Below are positions 34,301-45,981 of a stretch of 61,423 nt of DNA, piece by piece. The stretch covers positions 1 to 61,423 of the forward strand of contig JAUCBJ010001685.1 in the NCBI GenBank assembly GCA_032718475.1. The letters are read 5' to 3'. A program made the translations under genes and the position numbers. The notes beneath the pieces were generated by a model, which was not told the DNA's origin, did not search any database, and was given only the letters and a program-made list of their open reading frames with translations. Each line of letters starts with the position of its first letter. Position 1 is the first letter of the stretch. Origin of the DNA: Nemertoderma westbladi. Taxonomy: Eukaryota > Xenacoelomorpha > Nemertodermatida > Nemertodermatidae.

Positions 34301-37300
34301 GTTTACTGTGGCCATCCTACTTCCTCTCCTGTTGTTGTACAACGGTAAGTCGTTTACTGTGGCCATCCTACTTCCTCTCCTGTTGTTGTACAACGGTAAG
34401 TCGTTTACTGTGGCCATCCTACTTCCTCTCCTGTTGTTGTACAACGGTAAGTCGTTTACTGTGGCCATCCTACTTCCTCTCCTGTTGTTGTACAACGGTA
34501 AGTCGTTTACTGTGGCCATCCTACTTCCTCTCCTGTTGTTGTACAACGGTAAGTCGTTTACTGTGGCCATCCTACTTCCTCTCCTGTTGTTGTACAACGG
34601 TAAGTCGTTTACTGTGGCCATCCTACTTCCTCTCATGTTGTTGTACAACGGTAAGTCGTTTACTGTGGCCATCCTACTTCCTCTCCTGTTGTTGTACAAC
34701 GGTAAGTCGTTTACTGTGGCCATCCTACTTCCTCTCCTGTTGTTGTACAACGGTAAGTCGTTTACTGTGGCCATCCTACTTCCTCTCCTGTTGTTGTACA
34801 ACGGTAAGTCGTTTACTGTGGCCATCCTACTTCCTCTCCTGTTGTTGTACAACGGTAAGTCGTTTACTGTGGCCATCCTACTTCCTCTCCTGTTGTTGTA
34901 CAACGGTAAGTCGTTTACTGTGGCCATCCTACTTCCTCTCCTGTTGTTGTACAACGGTAAGTCGTTTACTGTGGCCATCCTACTTCCTCTCCTGTTGTTG
35001 TACAACGGTAAGTCGTTTACTGTGGCCATCCTACTTCCTCTCCTGTTGTTGTACAACGGTAAGTCGTTTACTGTGGCCATCCTACTTCCTCTCCTGTTGT
35101 TGTACAACGGTAAGTCGTTTACTGTGGCCATCCTACTTCCTCTCCTGTTGTTGTACAACGGTAAGTCGTTTACTGTGGCCATCCTACTTCCTCTCCTGTT
35201 GTTGTACAACGGTAAGTCGTTTACTGTGGCCATCCTACTTCCTCTCCTGTTGTTGTACAACGGTAAGTCGTTTACTGTGGCCATCCTACTTCCTCTCCTG
35301 TTGTTGTACAACGGTAAGTCGTTTACTGTGGCCATCCTACTTCCTCTCCTGTTGTTGTACAACGGTAAGTCGTTTACTGTGGCCATCCTACTTCCTCTCC
35401 TGTTGTTGTACAACGGTAAGTCGTTTACTGTGGCCATCCTACTTCCTCTACTGTTGTTGTACAACGGTAAGTCGTTTACTGTGGCCATCCTACTTCCTCT
35501 CCTGTTGTTGTACAACGGTAAGTCGTTTACTGTGGCCATCCTACTTCCTCTCCTGTTGTTGTACAACGGTAAGTCGTTTACTGTGGCCATCCTACTTCCT
35601 CTCCTGTTGTTGTACAACGGTAAGTCGTTTACTGTGGCCATCCTACTTCCTCTCCTGTTGTTGTACAACGGTAAGTCGTTTACTGTGGCCATCCTACTTC
35701 CTCTCCTGTTGTTGTACAACGGTAAGTCGTTTACTGTGGCCATCCTACTTCCTCTCCTGTTGTTGTACAACGGTAAGTCGTTTACTGTGGCCATCCTACT
35801 TCCTCTCCTGTTGTTGTACAACGGTAAGTCGTTTACTGTGGCCATCCTACTTCCTCTCCTGTTGTTGTACAACGGTAAGTCGTTTACTGTGGCCATCCTA
35901 CTTCCTCTCCTGTTGTTGTACAACGGTAAGTCGTTTACTGTGGCCATCCTACTTCCTCTCCTGTTGTTGTACAACGGTAAGTCGTTTACTGTGGCCATCC
36001 TACTTCCTCTCCTGTTGTTGTACAACGGTAAGTCGTTTACTGTGGCCATCCTACTTCCTCTCCTGTTGTTGTACAACGGTAAGTCGTTTACTGTGGCCAT
36101 CCTACTTCCTCTCCTGTTGTTGTACAACGGTAAGTCGTTTACTGTGGCCATCCTACTTCCTCTCCTGTTGTTGTACAACGGTAAGTCGTTTACTGTGGCC
36201 ATCCTACTTCCTCTCCTGTTGTTGTACAACGGTAAGTCGTTTACTGTGGCCATCCTACTTCCTCTCCTGTTGTTGTACAACGGTAAGTCGTTTACTGTGG
36301 CCATCCTACTTCCTCTCCTGTTGTTGTACAACGGTAAGTCGTTTACTGTGGCCATCCTACTTCCTCTCCTGTTGTTGTACAACGGTAAGTCGTTTACTGT
36401 GGCCATCCTACTTCCTCTCCTGTTGTTGTACAACGGTAAGTCGTTTACTGTGGCCATCCTACTTCCTCTCCTGTTGTTGTACAACGGTAAGTCGTTTACT
36501 GTGGCCATCCTACTTCCTCTCCTGTTGTTGTACAACGGTAAGTCGTTTACTGTGGCCATCCTACTTCCTCTCCTGTTGTTGTACAACGGTAAGTCGTTTA
36601 CTGTGGCCATCCTACTTCCTCTCCTGTTGTTGTACAACGGTAAGTCGTTTACTGTGGCCATCCTACTTCCTCTCATGTTGTTGTACAACGGTAAGTCGTT
36701 TACTGTGGCCATCCTACTTCCTCTCATGTTGTTGTACAACGGTAAGTCGTTTACTGTGGCCATCCTACTTCCTCTCCTGTTGTTGTACAACGGTAAGTCG
36801 TTTACTGTGGCCATCCTACTTCCTCTCCTGTTGTTGTACAACGGTAAGTCGTTTACTGTGGCCATCCTACTTCCTCTCCTGTTGTTGTACAACGGTAAGT
36901 CGTTTACTGTGGCCATCCTACTTCCTCTCATGTTGTTGTACAACGGTAAGTCGTTTACTGTGGCCATCCTACTTCCTCTCCTGTTGTTGTACAACGGTAA
37001 GTCGTTTATTGTGGCCATCCTACTCCTCTCCTGTTGTTGTACAACGGTAAGTCGTTTACTGTGGCCATCCTACTTCCTCTCCTGTTGTTGTACAACGGTA
37101 AGTCGTTTACTGTGGCCATCCTACTTCCTCTCCTGTTGTTGTACAACGGTAAGTCGTTTACTGTGGCCATCCTACTTCCTCTCCTGTTGTTGTACAACGG
37201 TAAGTCGTTTACTGTGGCCATCCTACTTCCTCTCCTGTTGTTGTACAACGGTAAGTCGTTTACTGTGGCCATCCTACTTCCTCTCCTGTTGTTGTACAAC

Positions 37301-40300
37301 GGTAAGTCGTTTACTGTGGCCATCCTACTTCCTCTCCTGTTGTTGTACAACGGTAAGTCGTTTACTGTGGCCATCCTACTTCCTCTCCTGTTGTTGTACA
37401 ACGGTAAGTCGTTTACTGTGGCCATCCTACTTCCTCTCATGTTGTTGTACAACGGTAAGTCGTTTACTGTGGCCATCCTACTTCCTCTCCTGTTGTTGTA
37501 CAACGGTAAGTCGTTTACTGTGGCCATCCTACTTCCTCTCCTGTTGTTGTACAACGGTAAGTCGTTTACTGTGGCCATCCTACTTCCTCTCCTGTTGTTG
37601 TACAACGGTAAGTCGTTTACTGTGGCCATCCTACTTCCTCTCCTGTTGTTGTACAACGGTAAGTCGTTTACTGTGGCCATCCTACTTCCTCTCCTGTTGT
37701 TGTACAACGGTAAGTCGTTTACTGTGGCCATCCTACTTCCTCTCCTGTTGTTGTACAACGGTAAGTCGTTTACTGTGGCCATCCTACTTCCTCTCCTGTT
37801 GTTGTACAACGGTAAGTCGTTTACTGTGGCCATCCTACTTCCTCTCCTGTTGTTGTACAACGGTAAGTCGTTTACTGTGGCCATCCTACTTCCTCTCCTG
37901 TTGTTGTACAACGGTAAGTCGTTTACTGTGGCCATCCTACTTCCTCTCCTGTTGTTGTACAACGGTAAGTCGTTTACTGTGGCCATCCTACTTCCTCTCC
38001 TGTTGTTGTACAACGGTAAGTCGTTTACTGTGGCCATCCTACTTCCTCTCCTGTTGTTGTACAACGGTAAGTCGTTTACTGTGGCCATCCTACTTCCTCT
38101 CCTGTTGTTGTACAACGGTAAGTCGTTTACTGTGGCCATCCTACTTCCTCTCCTGTTGTTGTACAACGGTAAGTCGTTTACTGTGGCCATCCTACTTCCT
38201 CTCCTGTTGTTGTACAACGGTAAGTCGTTTACTGTGGCCATCCTACTTCCTCTCCTGTTGTTGTACAACGGTAAGTCGTTTACTGTGGCCATCCTACTTC
38301 CTCTCCTGTTGTTGTACAACGGTAAGTCGTTTACTGTGGCCATCCTACTTCCTCTCCTGTTGTTGTACAACGGTAAGTCGTTTACTGTGGCCATCCTACT
38401 TCCTCTCCTGTTGTTGTACAACGGTAAGTCGTTTACTGTGGCCATCCTACTTCCTCTCCTGTTGTTGTACAACGGTAAGTCGTTTACTGTGGCCATCCTA
38501 CTTCCTCTCCTGTTGTTGTACAACGGTAAGTCGTTTACTGTGGCCATCCTACTTCCTCTCCTGTTGTTGTACAACGGTAAGTCGTTTACTGTGGCCATCC
38601 TACTTCCTCTCCTGTTGTTGTACAACGGTAAGTCGTTTACTGTGGCCATCCTACTTCCTCTCCTGTTGTTGTACAACGGTAAGTCGTTTACTGTGGCCAT
38701 CCTACTTCCTCTCCTGTTGTTGTACAACGGTAAGTCGTTTACTGTGGCCATCCTACTTCCTCTCCTGTTGTTGTACAACGGTAAGTCGTTTACTGTGGCC
38801 ATCCTACTTCCTCTCCTGTTGTTGTACAACGGTAAGTCGTTTACTGTGGCCATCCTACTTCCTCTCCTGTTGTTGTACAACGGTAAGTCGTTTACTGTGG
38901 CCATCCTACTTCCTCTCCTGTTGTTGTACAACGGTAAGTCGTTTACTGTGGCCATCCTACTTCCTCTCCTGTTGTTGTACAACGGTAAGTCGTTTACTGT
39001 GGCCATCCTACTTCCTCTCCTGTTGTTGTACAACGGTAAGTCGTTTACTGTGGCCATCCTACTTCCTCTCCTGTTGTTGTACAACGGTAAGTCGTTTACT
39101 GTGGCCATCCTACTTCCTCTCCTGTTGTTGTACAACGGTAAGTCGTTTACTGTGGCCATCCTACTTCCTCTCCTGTTGTTGTACAACGGTAAGTCGTTTA
39201 CTGTGGCCATCCTACTTCCTCTCCTGTTGTTGTACAACGGTAAGTCGTTTACTGTGGCCATCCTACTTCCTCTCCTGTTGTTGTACAACGGTAAGTCGTT
39301 TACTGTGGCCATCCTACTTCCTCTCCTGTTGTTGTACAACGGTAAGTCGTTTACTGTGGCCATCCTACTTCCTCTCCTGTTGTTGTACAACGGTAAGTCG
39401 TTTACTGTGGCCATCCTACTTCCTCTCCTGTTGTTGTACAACGGTAAGTCGTTTACTGTGGCCATCCTACTTCCTCTCCTGTTGTTGTACAACGGTAAGT
39501 CGTTTACTGTGGCCATCCTACTTCCTCTCCTGTTGTTGTACAACGGTAAGTCGTTTACTGTGGCCATCCTACTTCCTCTCCTGTTGTTGTACAACGGTAA
39601 GTCGTTTACTGTGGCCATCCTACTTCCTCTCCTGTTGTTGTACAACGGTAAGTCGTTTACTGTGGCCATCCTACTTCCTCTCCTGTTGTTGTACAACGGT
39701 AAGTCGTTTACTGTGGCCATCCTACTTCCTCTCCTGTTGTTGTACAACGGTAAGTCGTTTACTGTGGCCATCCTACTTCCTCTCCTGTTGTTGTACAACG
39801 GTAAGTCGTTTACTGTGGCCATCCTACTTCCTCTCCTGTTGTTGTACAACGGTAAGTCGTTTACTGTGGCCATCCTACTTCCTCTCCTGTTGTTGTACAA
39901 CGGTAAGTCGTTTACTGTGGCCATCCTACTTCCTCTCCTGTTGTTGTACAACGGTAAGTCGTTTACTGTGGCCATCCTACTTCCTCTCCTGTTGTTGTAC
40001 AACGGTAAGTCGTTTACTGTGGCCATCCTACTTCCTCTCCTGTTGTTGTACAACGGTAAGTCGTTTACTGTGGCCATCCTACTTCCTCTCCTGTTGTTGT
40101 ACAACGGTAAGTCGTTTACTGTGGCCATCCTACTTCCTCTCCTGTTGTTGTACAACGGTAAGTCGTTTACTGTGGCCATCCTACTTCCTCTCCTGTTGTT
40201 GTACAACGGTAAGTCGTTTACTGTGGCCATCCTACTTCCTCTCCTGTTGTTGTACAACGGTAAGTCGTTTACTGTGGCCATCCTACTTCCTCTCCTGTTG

Positions 40301-43300
40301 TTGTACAACGGTAAGTCGTTTACTGTGGCCATCCTACTTCCTCTCCTGTTGTTGTACAACGGTAAGTCGTTTACTGTGGCCATCCTACTTCCTCTCCTGT
40401 TGTTGTACAACGGTAAGTCGTTTACTGTGGCCATCCTACTTCCTCTCCTGTTGTTGTACAACGGTAAGTCGTTTACTGTGGCCATCCTACTTCCTCTCCT
40501 GTTGTTGTACAACGGTAAGTCGTTTACTGTGGCCATCCTACTTCCTCTCCTGTTGTTGTACAACGGTAAGTCGTTTACTGTGGCCATCCTACTTCCTCTC
40601 CTGTTGTTGTACAACGGTAAGTCGTTTACTGTGGCCATCCTACTTCCTCTCCTGTTGTTGTACAACGGTAAGTCGTTTACTGTGGCCATCCTACTTCCTC
40701 TCCTGTTGTTGTACAACGGTAAGTCGTTTACTGTGGCCATCCTACTTCCTCTCCTGTTGTTGTACAACGGTAAGTCGTTTACTGTGGCCATCCTACTTCC
40801 TCTCCTGTTGTTGTACAACGGTAAGTCGTTTACTGTGGCCATCCTACTTCCTCTCCTGTTGTTGTACAACGGTAAGTCGTTTACTGTGGCCATCCTACTT
40901 CCTCTCCTGTTGTTGTACAACGGTAAGTCGTTTACTGTGGCCATCCTACTTCCTCTCCTGTTGTTGTACAACGGTAAGTCGTTTACTGTGGCCATCCTAC
41001 TTCCTCTCCTGTTGTTGTACAACGGTAAGTCGTTTACTGTGGCCATCCTACTTCCTCTCCTGTTGTTGTACAACGGTAAGTCGTTTACTGTGGCCATCCT
41101 ACTTCCTCTCCTGTTGTTGTACAACGGTAAGTCGTTTACTGTGGCCATCCTACTTCCTCTCCTGTTGTTGTACAACGGTAAGTCGTTTACTGTGGCCATC
41201 CTACTTCCTCTCCTGTTGTTGTACAACGGTAAGTCGTTTACTGTGGCCATCCTACTTCCTCTCCTGTTGTTGTACAACGGTAAGTCGTTTACTGTGGCCA
41301 TCCTACTTCCTCTCCTGTTGTTGTACAACGGTAAGTCGTTTACTGTGGCCATCCTACTTCCTCTCCTGTTGTTGTACAACGGTAAGTCGTTTACTGTGGC
41401 CATCCTACTTCCTCTCCTGTTGTTGTACAACGGTAAGTCGTTTACTGTGGCCATCCTACTTCCTCTCCTGTTGTTGTACAACGGTAAGTCGTTTACTGTG
41501 GCCATCCTACTTCCTCTCCTGTTGTTGTACAACGGTAAGTCGTTTACTGTGGCCATCCTACTTCCTCTCCTGTTGTTGTACAACGGTAAGTCGTTTACTG
41601 TGGCCATCCTACTTCCTCTCCTGTTGTTGTACAACGGTAAGTCGTTTACTGTGGCCATCCTACTTCCTCTCCTGTTGTTGTACAACGGTAAGTCGTTTAC
41701 TGTGGCCATCCTACTTCCTCTCCTGTTGTTGTACAACGGTAAGTCGTTTACTGTGGCCATCCTACTTCATCTCCTGTTGTTGTACAACGGTAAGTCGTTT
41801 ACTGTGGCCATCCTACTTCCTCTCCTGTTGTTGTACAACGGTAAGTCGTTTACTGTGGCCATCCTACTTCCTCTCCTGTTGTTGTACAACGGTAAGTCGT
41901 TTACTGTGGCCATCCTACTTCCTCTCCTGTTGTTGTACAACGGTAAGTCGTTTACTGTGGCCATCCTACTTCCTCTCCTGTTGTTGTACAACGGTAAGTC
42001 GTTTACTGTGGCCATCCTACTTCCTCTCCTGTTGTTGTACAACGGTAAGTCGTTTACTGTGGCCATCCTACTTCCTCTCCTGTTGTTGTACAACGGTAAG
42101 TCGTTTACTGTGGCCATCCTACTTCCTCTCCTGTTGTTATACAACGGTAAGTCGTTTATTGTGGCCATCCTACTTCCTCTCATGTTGTTGTACAACGGTA
42201 AGTCGTTTACTGTGGCCATCCTACTTCATCTCCTATTGTTGTACAACGGTAAGTCGTTTACTGTGGCCATCCTACTTCCTCTCCTGTTGTTGTACAACGG
42301 TAAGTCGTTTACTGTGGCCATCCTACTTCATCTCCTGTTGTTGTACAACGGTAAGTCGTTTACTGTGGCCATCCTACTTCCTCTCCTGTTGTTGTACAAC
42401 GGTAAGTCGTTTACTGTGGCCATCCTACTTCCTCTCCTGTTGTTGTACAACGGTAAGTCGTTTACTGTGGCCATCCTACCTCCTCTCCTGTTGTTGTACA
42501 ACGGTAAGTCGTTTACTGTGGCCATCCTACTTCCTCTCATGTTGTTGTACAACGGTAAGTCGTTTACTGTGGCCATCCTACTTCCTCTCCTGTTGTTGTA
42601 CAACGGTAAGTCGTTTACTGTGGCCATCCTACTTCCTCTCCTGTTGTTGTACAACGGTAAGTCGTTTACTGTGGCCATCCTACCTCCTCTCCTGTTGTTG
42701 TACAACGGTAAGTCGTTTACTGTGGCCATCCTACTTCCTCTCATGTTGTTGTACAACGGTAAGTCGTTTACTGTGGCCATCCTACTTCCTCTCCTGTTGT
42801 TGTACAACGGTAAGTCGTTTACTGTGGCCATCCTACTTCCTCTCCTGTTGTTGTACAACGGTAAGTCGTTTATTGTGGCCATCCTACTTCCTCTCCTGTT
42901 GTTGTACAACGGTAAGTCGTTTACTGTGGCCATCCTACTTCCTCTCCTGTTGTTGTACAACGGTAAGTCGTTTATTGTGGCCATCCTACTTCCTCTCCTG
43001 TTGTTGTACAACGGTAAGTCGTTTACTGTGGCCATCCTACTTCCTCTCCTGTTGTTGTACAACGGTAAGTCGTTTACTGTGGCCATCCTACTTCCTCTCC
43101 TGTTGTTGTACAACGGTAAGTCGTTTACTGTGGCCATCCTACTTCCTCTCCTGTTGTTGTACAACGGTAAGTCGTTTACTGTGGCCATCCTACTTCCTCT
43201 CCTGTTGTTGTACAACGGTAAGTCGTTTATTGTGGCCATCCTACTTCCTCTCATGTTGTTGTACAACGGTAAGTCGTTTACTGTGGCCATCCTACTTCAT

Positions 43301-44713
43301 CTCCTGTTGTTGTACAACGGTAAGTCGTTTACTGTGGCCATCCTACTTCCTCTCATGTTGTTGTACAACGGTAAGTCGTTTACTGTGGCCATCCTACTTC
43401 CTCTCCTGTTGTTGTACAACGGTAAGTCGTTTACTGTGGCCATCCTACTTCCTCTCCTGTTGTTGTACAACGGTAAGTCGTTTACTGTGGCCATCCTACT
43501 TCCTCTCCTGTTGTTGTACAACGGTAAGTCGTTTACTGTGGCCATCCTACTTCCTCTCCTGTTGTTGTACAACGGTAAGTCGTTTACTGTGGCCATCCTA
43601 CTTCCTCTCATGTTGTTGTACAACGGTAAGTCGTTTACTGTGGCCATCCTACTTCCTCTCCTGTTGTTGTACAACGGTAAGTCGTTTACTGTGGCCATCC
43701 TACTTCCTCTCCTGTTGTTGTACAACGGTAAGTCGTTTACTGTGGCCATCCTACTTCATCTCCTGTTGTTATACAACGGTAAGTCGTTTACTGTGGCCAT
43801 CCTACTTCCTCTCCTGTTGTTGTACAACGGTAAGTCGTTTACTGTGGCCATCCTACTTCCTCTCCTGTTGTTGTACAACGGTAAGTCGTTTACTGTGGCC
43901 ATCCTACTTCCTCTCCCTGTTGTTGTACAACGGTAAGTCGTTTACTGTGGCCATCCTACTTCCTCTCCTGTTGTTGTACAACGGTAAGTCGTTTACTGTG
44001 GCCATCCTACTTCCTCTCCTGTTGTTGTACAACGGTAAGTCGTTTACTGTGGCCATCCTACTTCCTCTCCTGTTGTTGTACAACGGTAAGTCGTTTACTG
44101 TGGCCATCCTACTTCATCTCCTGTTGTTATACAACGGTAAGTCGTTTACTGTGGCCATCCTACTTCCTCTCCTGTTGTTGTACAACGGTAAGTCGTTTAC
44201 TGTGGCCATCCTACTTCCTCTCCTGTTGTTGTACAACGGTAAGTCGTTTACTGTGGCCATCCTACTTTCTCTGATGTTGAGTACAACGGTAAGTCGTTTA
44301 CTGTGGCCATCCTACTTCCTCTCCTGTTGTTGTACAACGGTAAGTCGTTTACTGTGGCCATCCTACTTCCTCTCATGTTGTTGTACAACGGTAAGTCGTT
44401 TACTGTGGCCATCCTACTTCATCTCCTGTTGTTGTACAACGGTAAGTCGTTTACTGTGGCCATCCTACTTGCTCTCCTGTTGTTGTACAACGGTAAGTCG
44501 TTTACTGTGGCCATCCTACTTCCTCTCCTGTTGTTGTACAACGGTAAATCGTTTACTGTGGCCATCCTACTTCCTCTCATGTTGTTGTACAACGGTAAGT
44601 CGTTTACTGTGGCCATCCTACTTGCTCTCCTGTTGTTGTACAACGGTAAGTCGTTTACTGTGGCCATCCTACTCCATCTCCTGTTGTTGTGTACAACGGT
44701 AAGTCGTTTACTG
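28292..44713 (+). repeat. 51-bp minisatellite made from the exon 4 end and its splice donor, about 322 copies
   Basis: The unit is 35 nt of exon (GGCCATCCTACTTCCTCTCC then TGTTGTTGTACAACG) plus 16 nt of intron (GTAAGTCGTTTACTGT). Unit starts at 28292 (exonic founder) and 44662 (last) are 16,370 bp apart, which equals 321 units minus one base after three single-base indels. Those are a deletion near 37021, an insertion near 43916 and a deletion near 44270. Every unit holds ACG|GTAAGT, matching the 5' splice-site consensus. Copies are almost identical from 30.5 to 41.7 kb; variants cluster at the two ends. The exon frame has no stop through the first 171 units. Long open frames exist on both strands for the same arithmetic reason and are not called as genes. 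Confidence 0.97.
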
Positions 44714-44828
44714 AACTGTATAGAATTTGTTTCATTAAATTAAACTTGATTTTTTATTAATAATTAATATTATTATACTTTAAATAATTACTCACAATTG
44801 AGATATACTGTACTATTCTCAATTTAGG

Positions 44829-44995
44829 GAAAGGAGCAGGTTACAGTGGCACGTTATTTTAACCAAAACAATAAACTAAGCACAATAGAACAGGTTACAG
44901 TTTTATTTTTGAGAGTAATCAGCTGTTATTTGCGTCGAATTTCACCTGGAGAGGGATGAATTTTTATTGCGTCCAGTTTCCCTCTATCTGCATAA
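44829..44995 (+). repeat. dispersed repeat family B, direct copy
   Basis: Same sequence as the 23905-24075 element in the opposite orientation, beginning AGGAGCAGGTTACAGTGGCA and ending TTGCGTCCAGTTTCCCTCTA. It lies about 115 bp after the end of the 51-bp array. Confidence 0.85.
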
Positions 44996-45981
44996 TTCAC
45001 AACGTAAGTGTTGAGTACCAGCGATACACTGCAATGGGTGTAACAACATCTTCGTATATATTGGTACCACGCGGCTCATCCCACTTAAATATACATCAGA
45101 GACAGGGCAGGATCCGATGCGTCACTGCAGTAGGCAAAAATTACTTTTTGACAATGAAAAAATCCACCAGACGTATTCTAGTTTTTAATTCTCAAAAAGT
45201 AACTATGCCCCCGCCGCACAATCAGCGGAAAATACTATACGAAAGTCGAAAATTAATTATCCGTCTTATACTATACGAAAAATACTACAATACGAACATT
45301 GGATTTCGTATCGTATCCTATCCCTTTAAAAAAATTATAAAATATTAGTAAAGTATAATTTGCTATATTGTAATGTATTAAATATTTCGGTTAAAAAACA
45401 TCTAAATTAATTTAACTAAAGCTCATTAAGTTAACCCAAAACGTTATTGTCGATAACTGATTAGTACAAATACACGTAAATGAACAAATTACAAATCATA
45501 TTATTTCATTACAAAATAGAATCATTCGTAATACTTACAAATTAGTCCCCCGCCCTAATATTGCACTATTATTATAACCAACTAAAAATATAACTGGGGG
45601 GGGGGGGGGGGGGGGTCACAAACTATGTGATATTCAGTTCACTATTAAAGGGTGGTCAACTAAACATTCCACCAATTCCGACAATACCTATTTGTGTACG
45701 TTACGTACGTACTGTACACACAAATTTGTGTTTACACCAACTATGTCAGCTAGACAAACACTGGTTAGATATGTTACAACACATTTTGGATCACACCAAG
45801 TCATTACAACAACCCAATAAAAATTTAGTGCACGAAGTCAACATTATTCTTAATACACGATTTTGTGGTTGATTCTTCGAGTCCCCCTAAACACGCGACG
45901 TAGCCAATAAACGCCCCATAGATAACTCCGACCGTGTACAGACACACACGTAGTGAGTTCGGTTTCGGATAATGCAGTTAA
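44996..45981. other. non-coding stretch between repeat family B and the ICE1-like stop codon
   Basis: AT-rich with a G run at about 45596-45616. Two modest open frames (44956-45348 and 45627-45872) show no recognised pattern. This includes the ICE1-like 3' flank; I find no canonical minus-strand AATAAA close to the stop. Confidence 0.45.

Noticed and set aside
28164-44702. A single 5512-codon open frame on the plus strand and 2615- and 1584-codon frames on the minus strand
   Set aside because: They result from a stop-free 51-bp unit repeated in register. Only the first 60 codons and part of a codon are a supported exon. The minus-strand frames have no supporting gene signal.
28292-44713. The whole 51-bp array being an assembly artefact
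   Set aside because: It cannot be excluded without reads. However, clustered substitutions, single-base indels and edge variants look like a real, evolved array, so I keep it while flagging that the copy number needs long-read confirmation.
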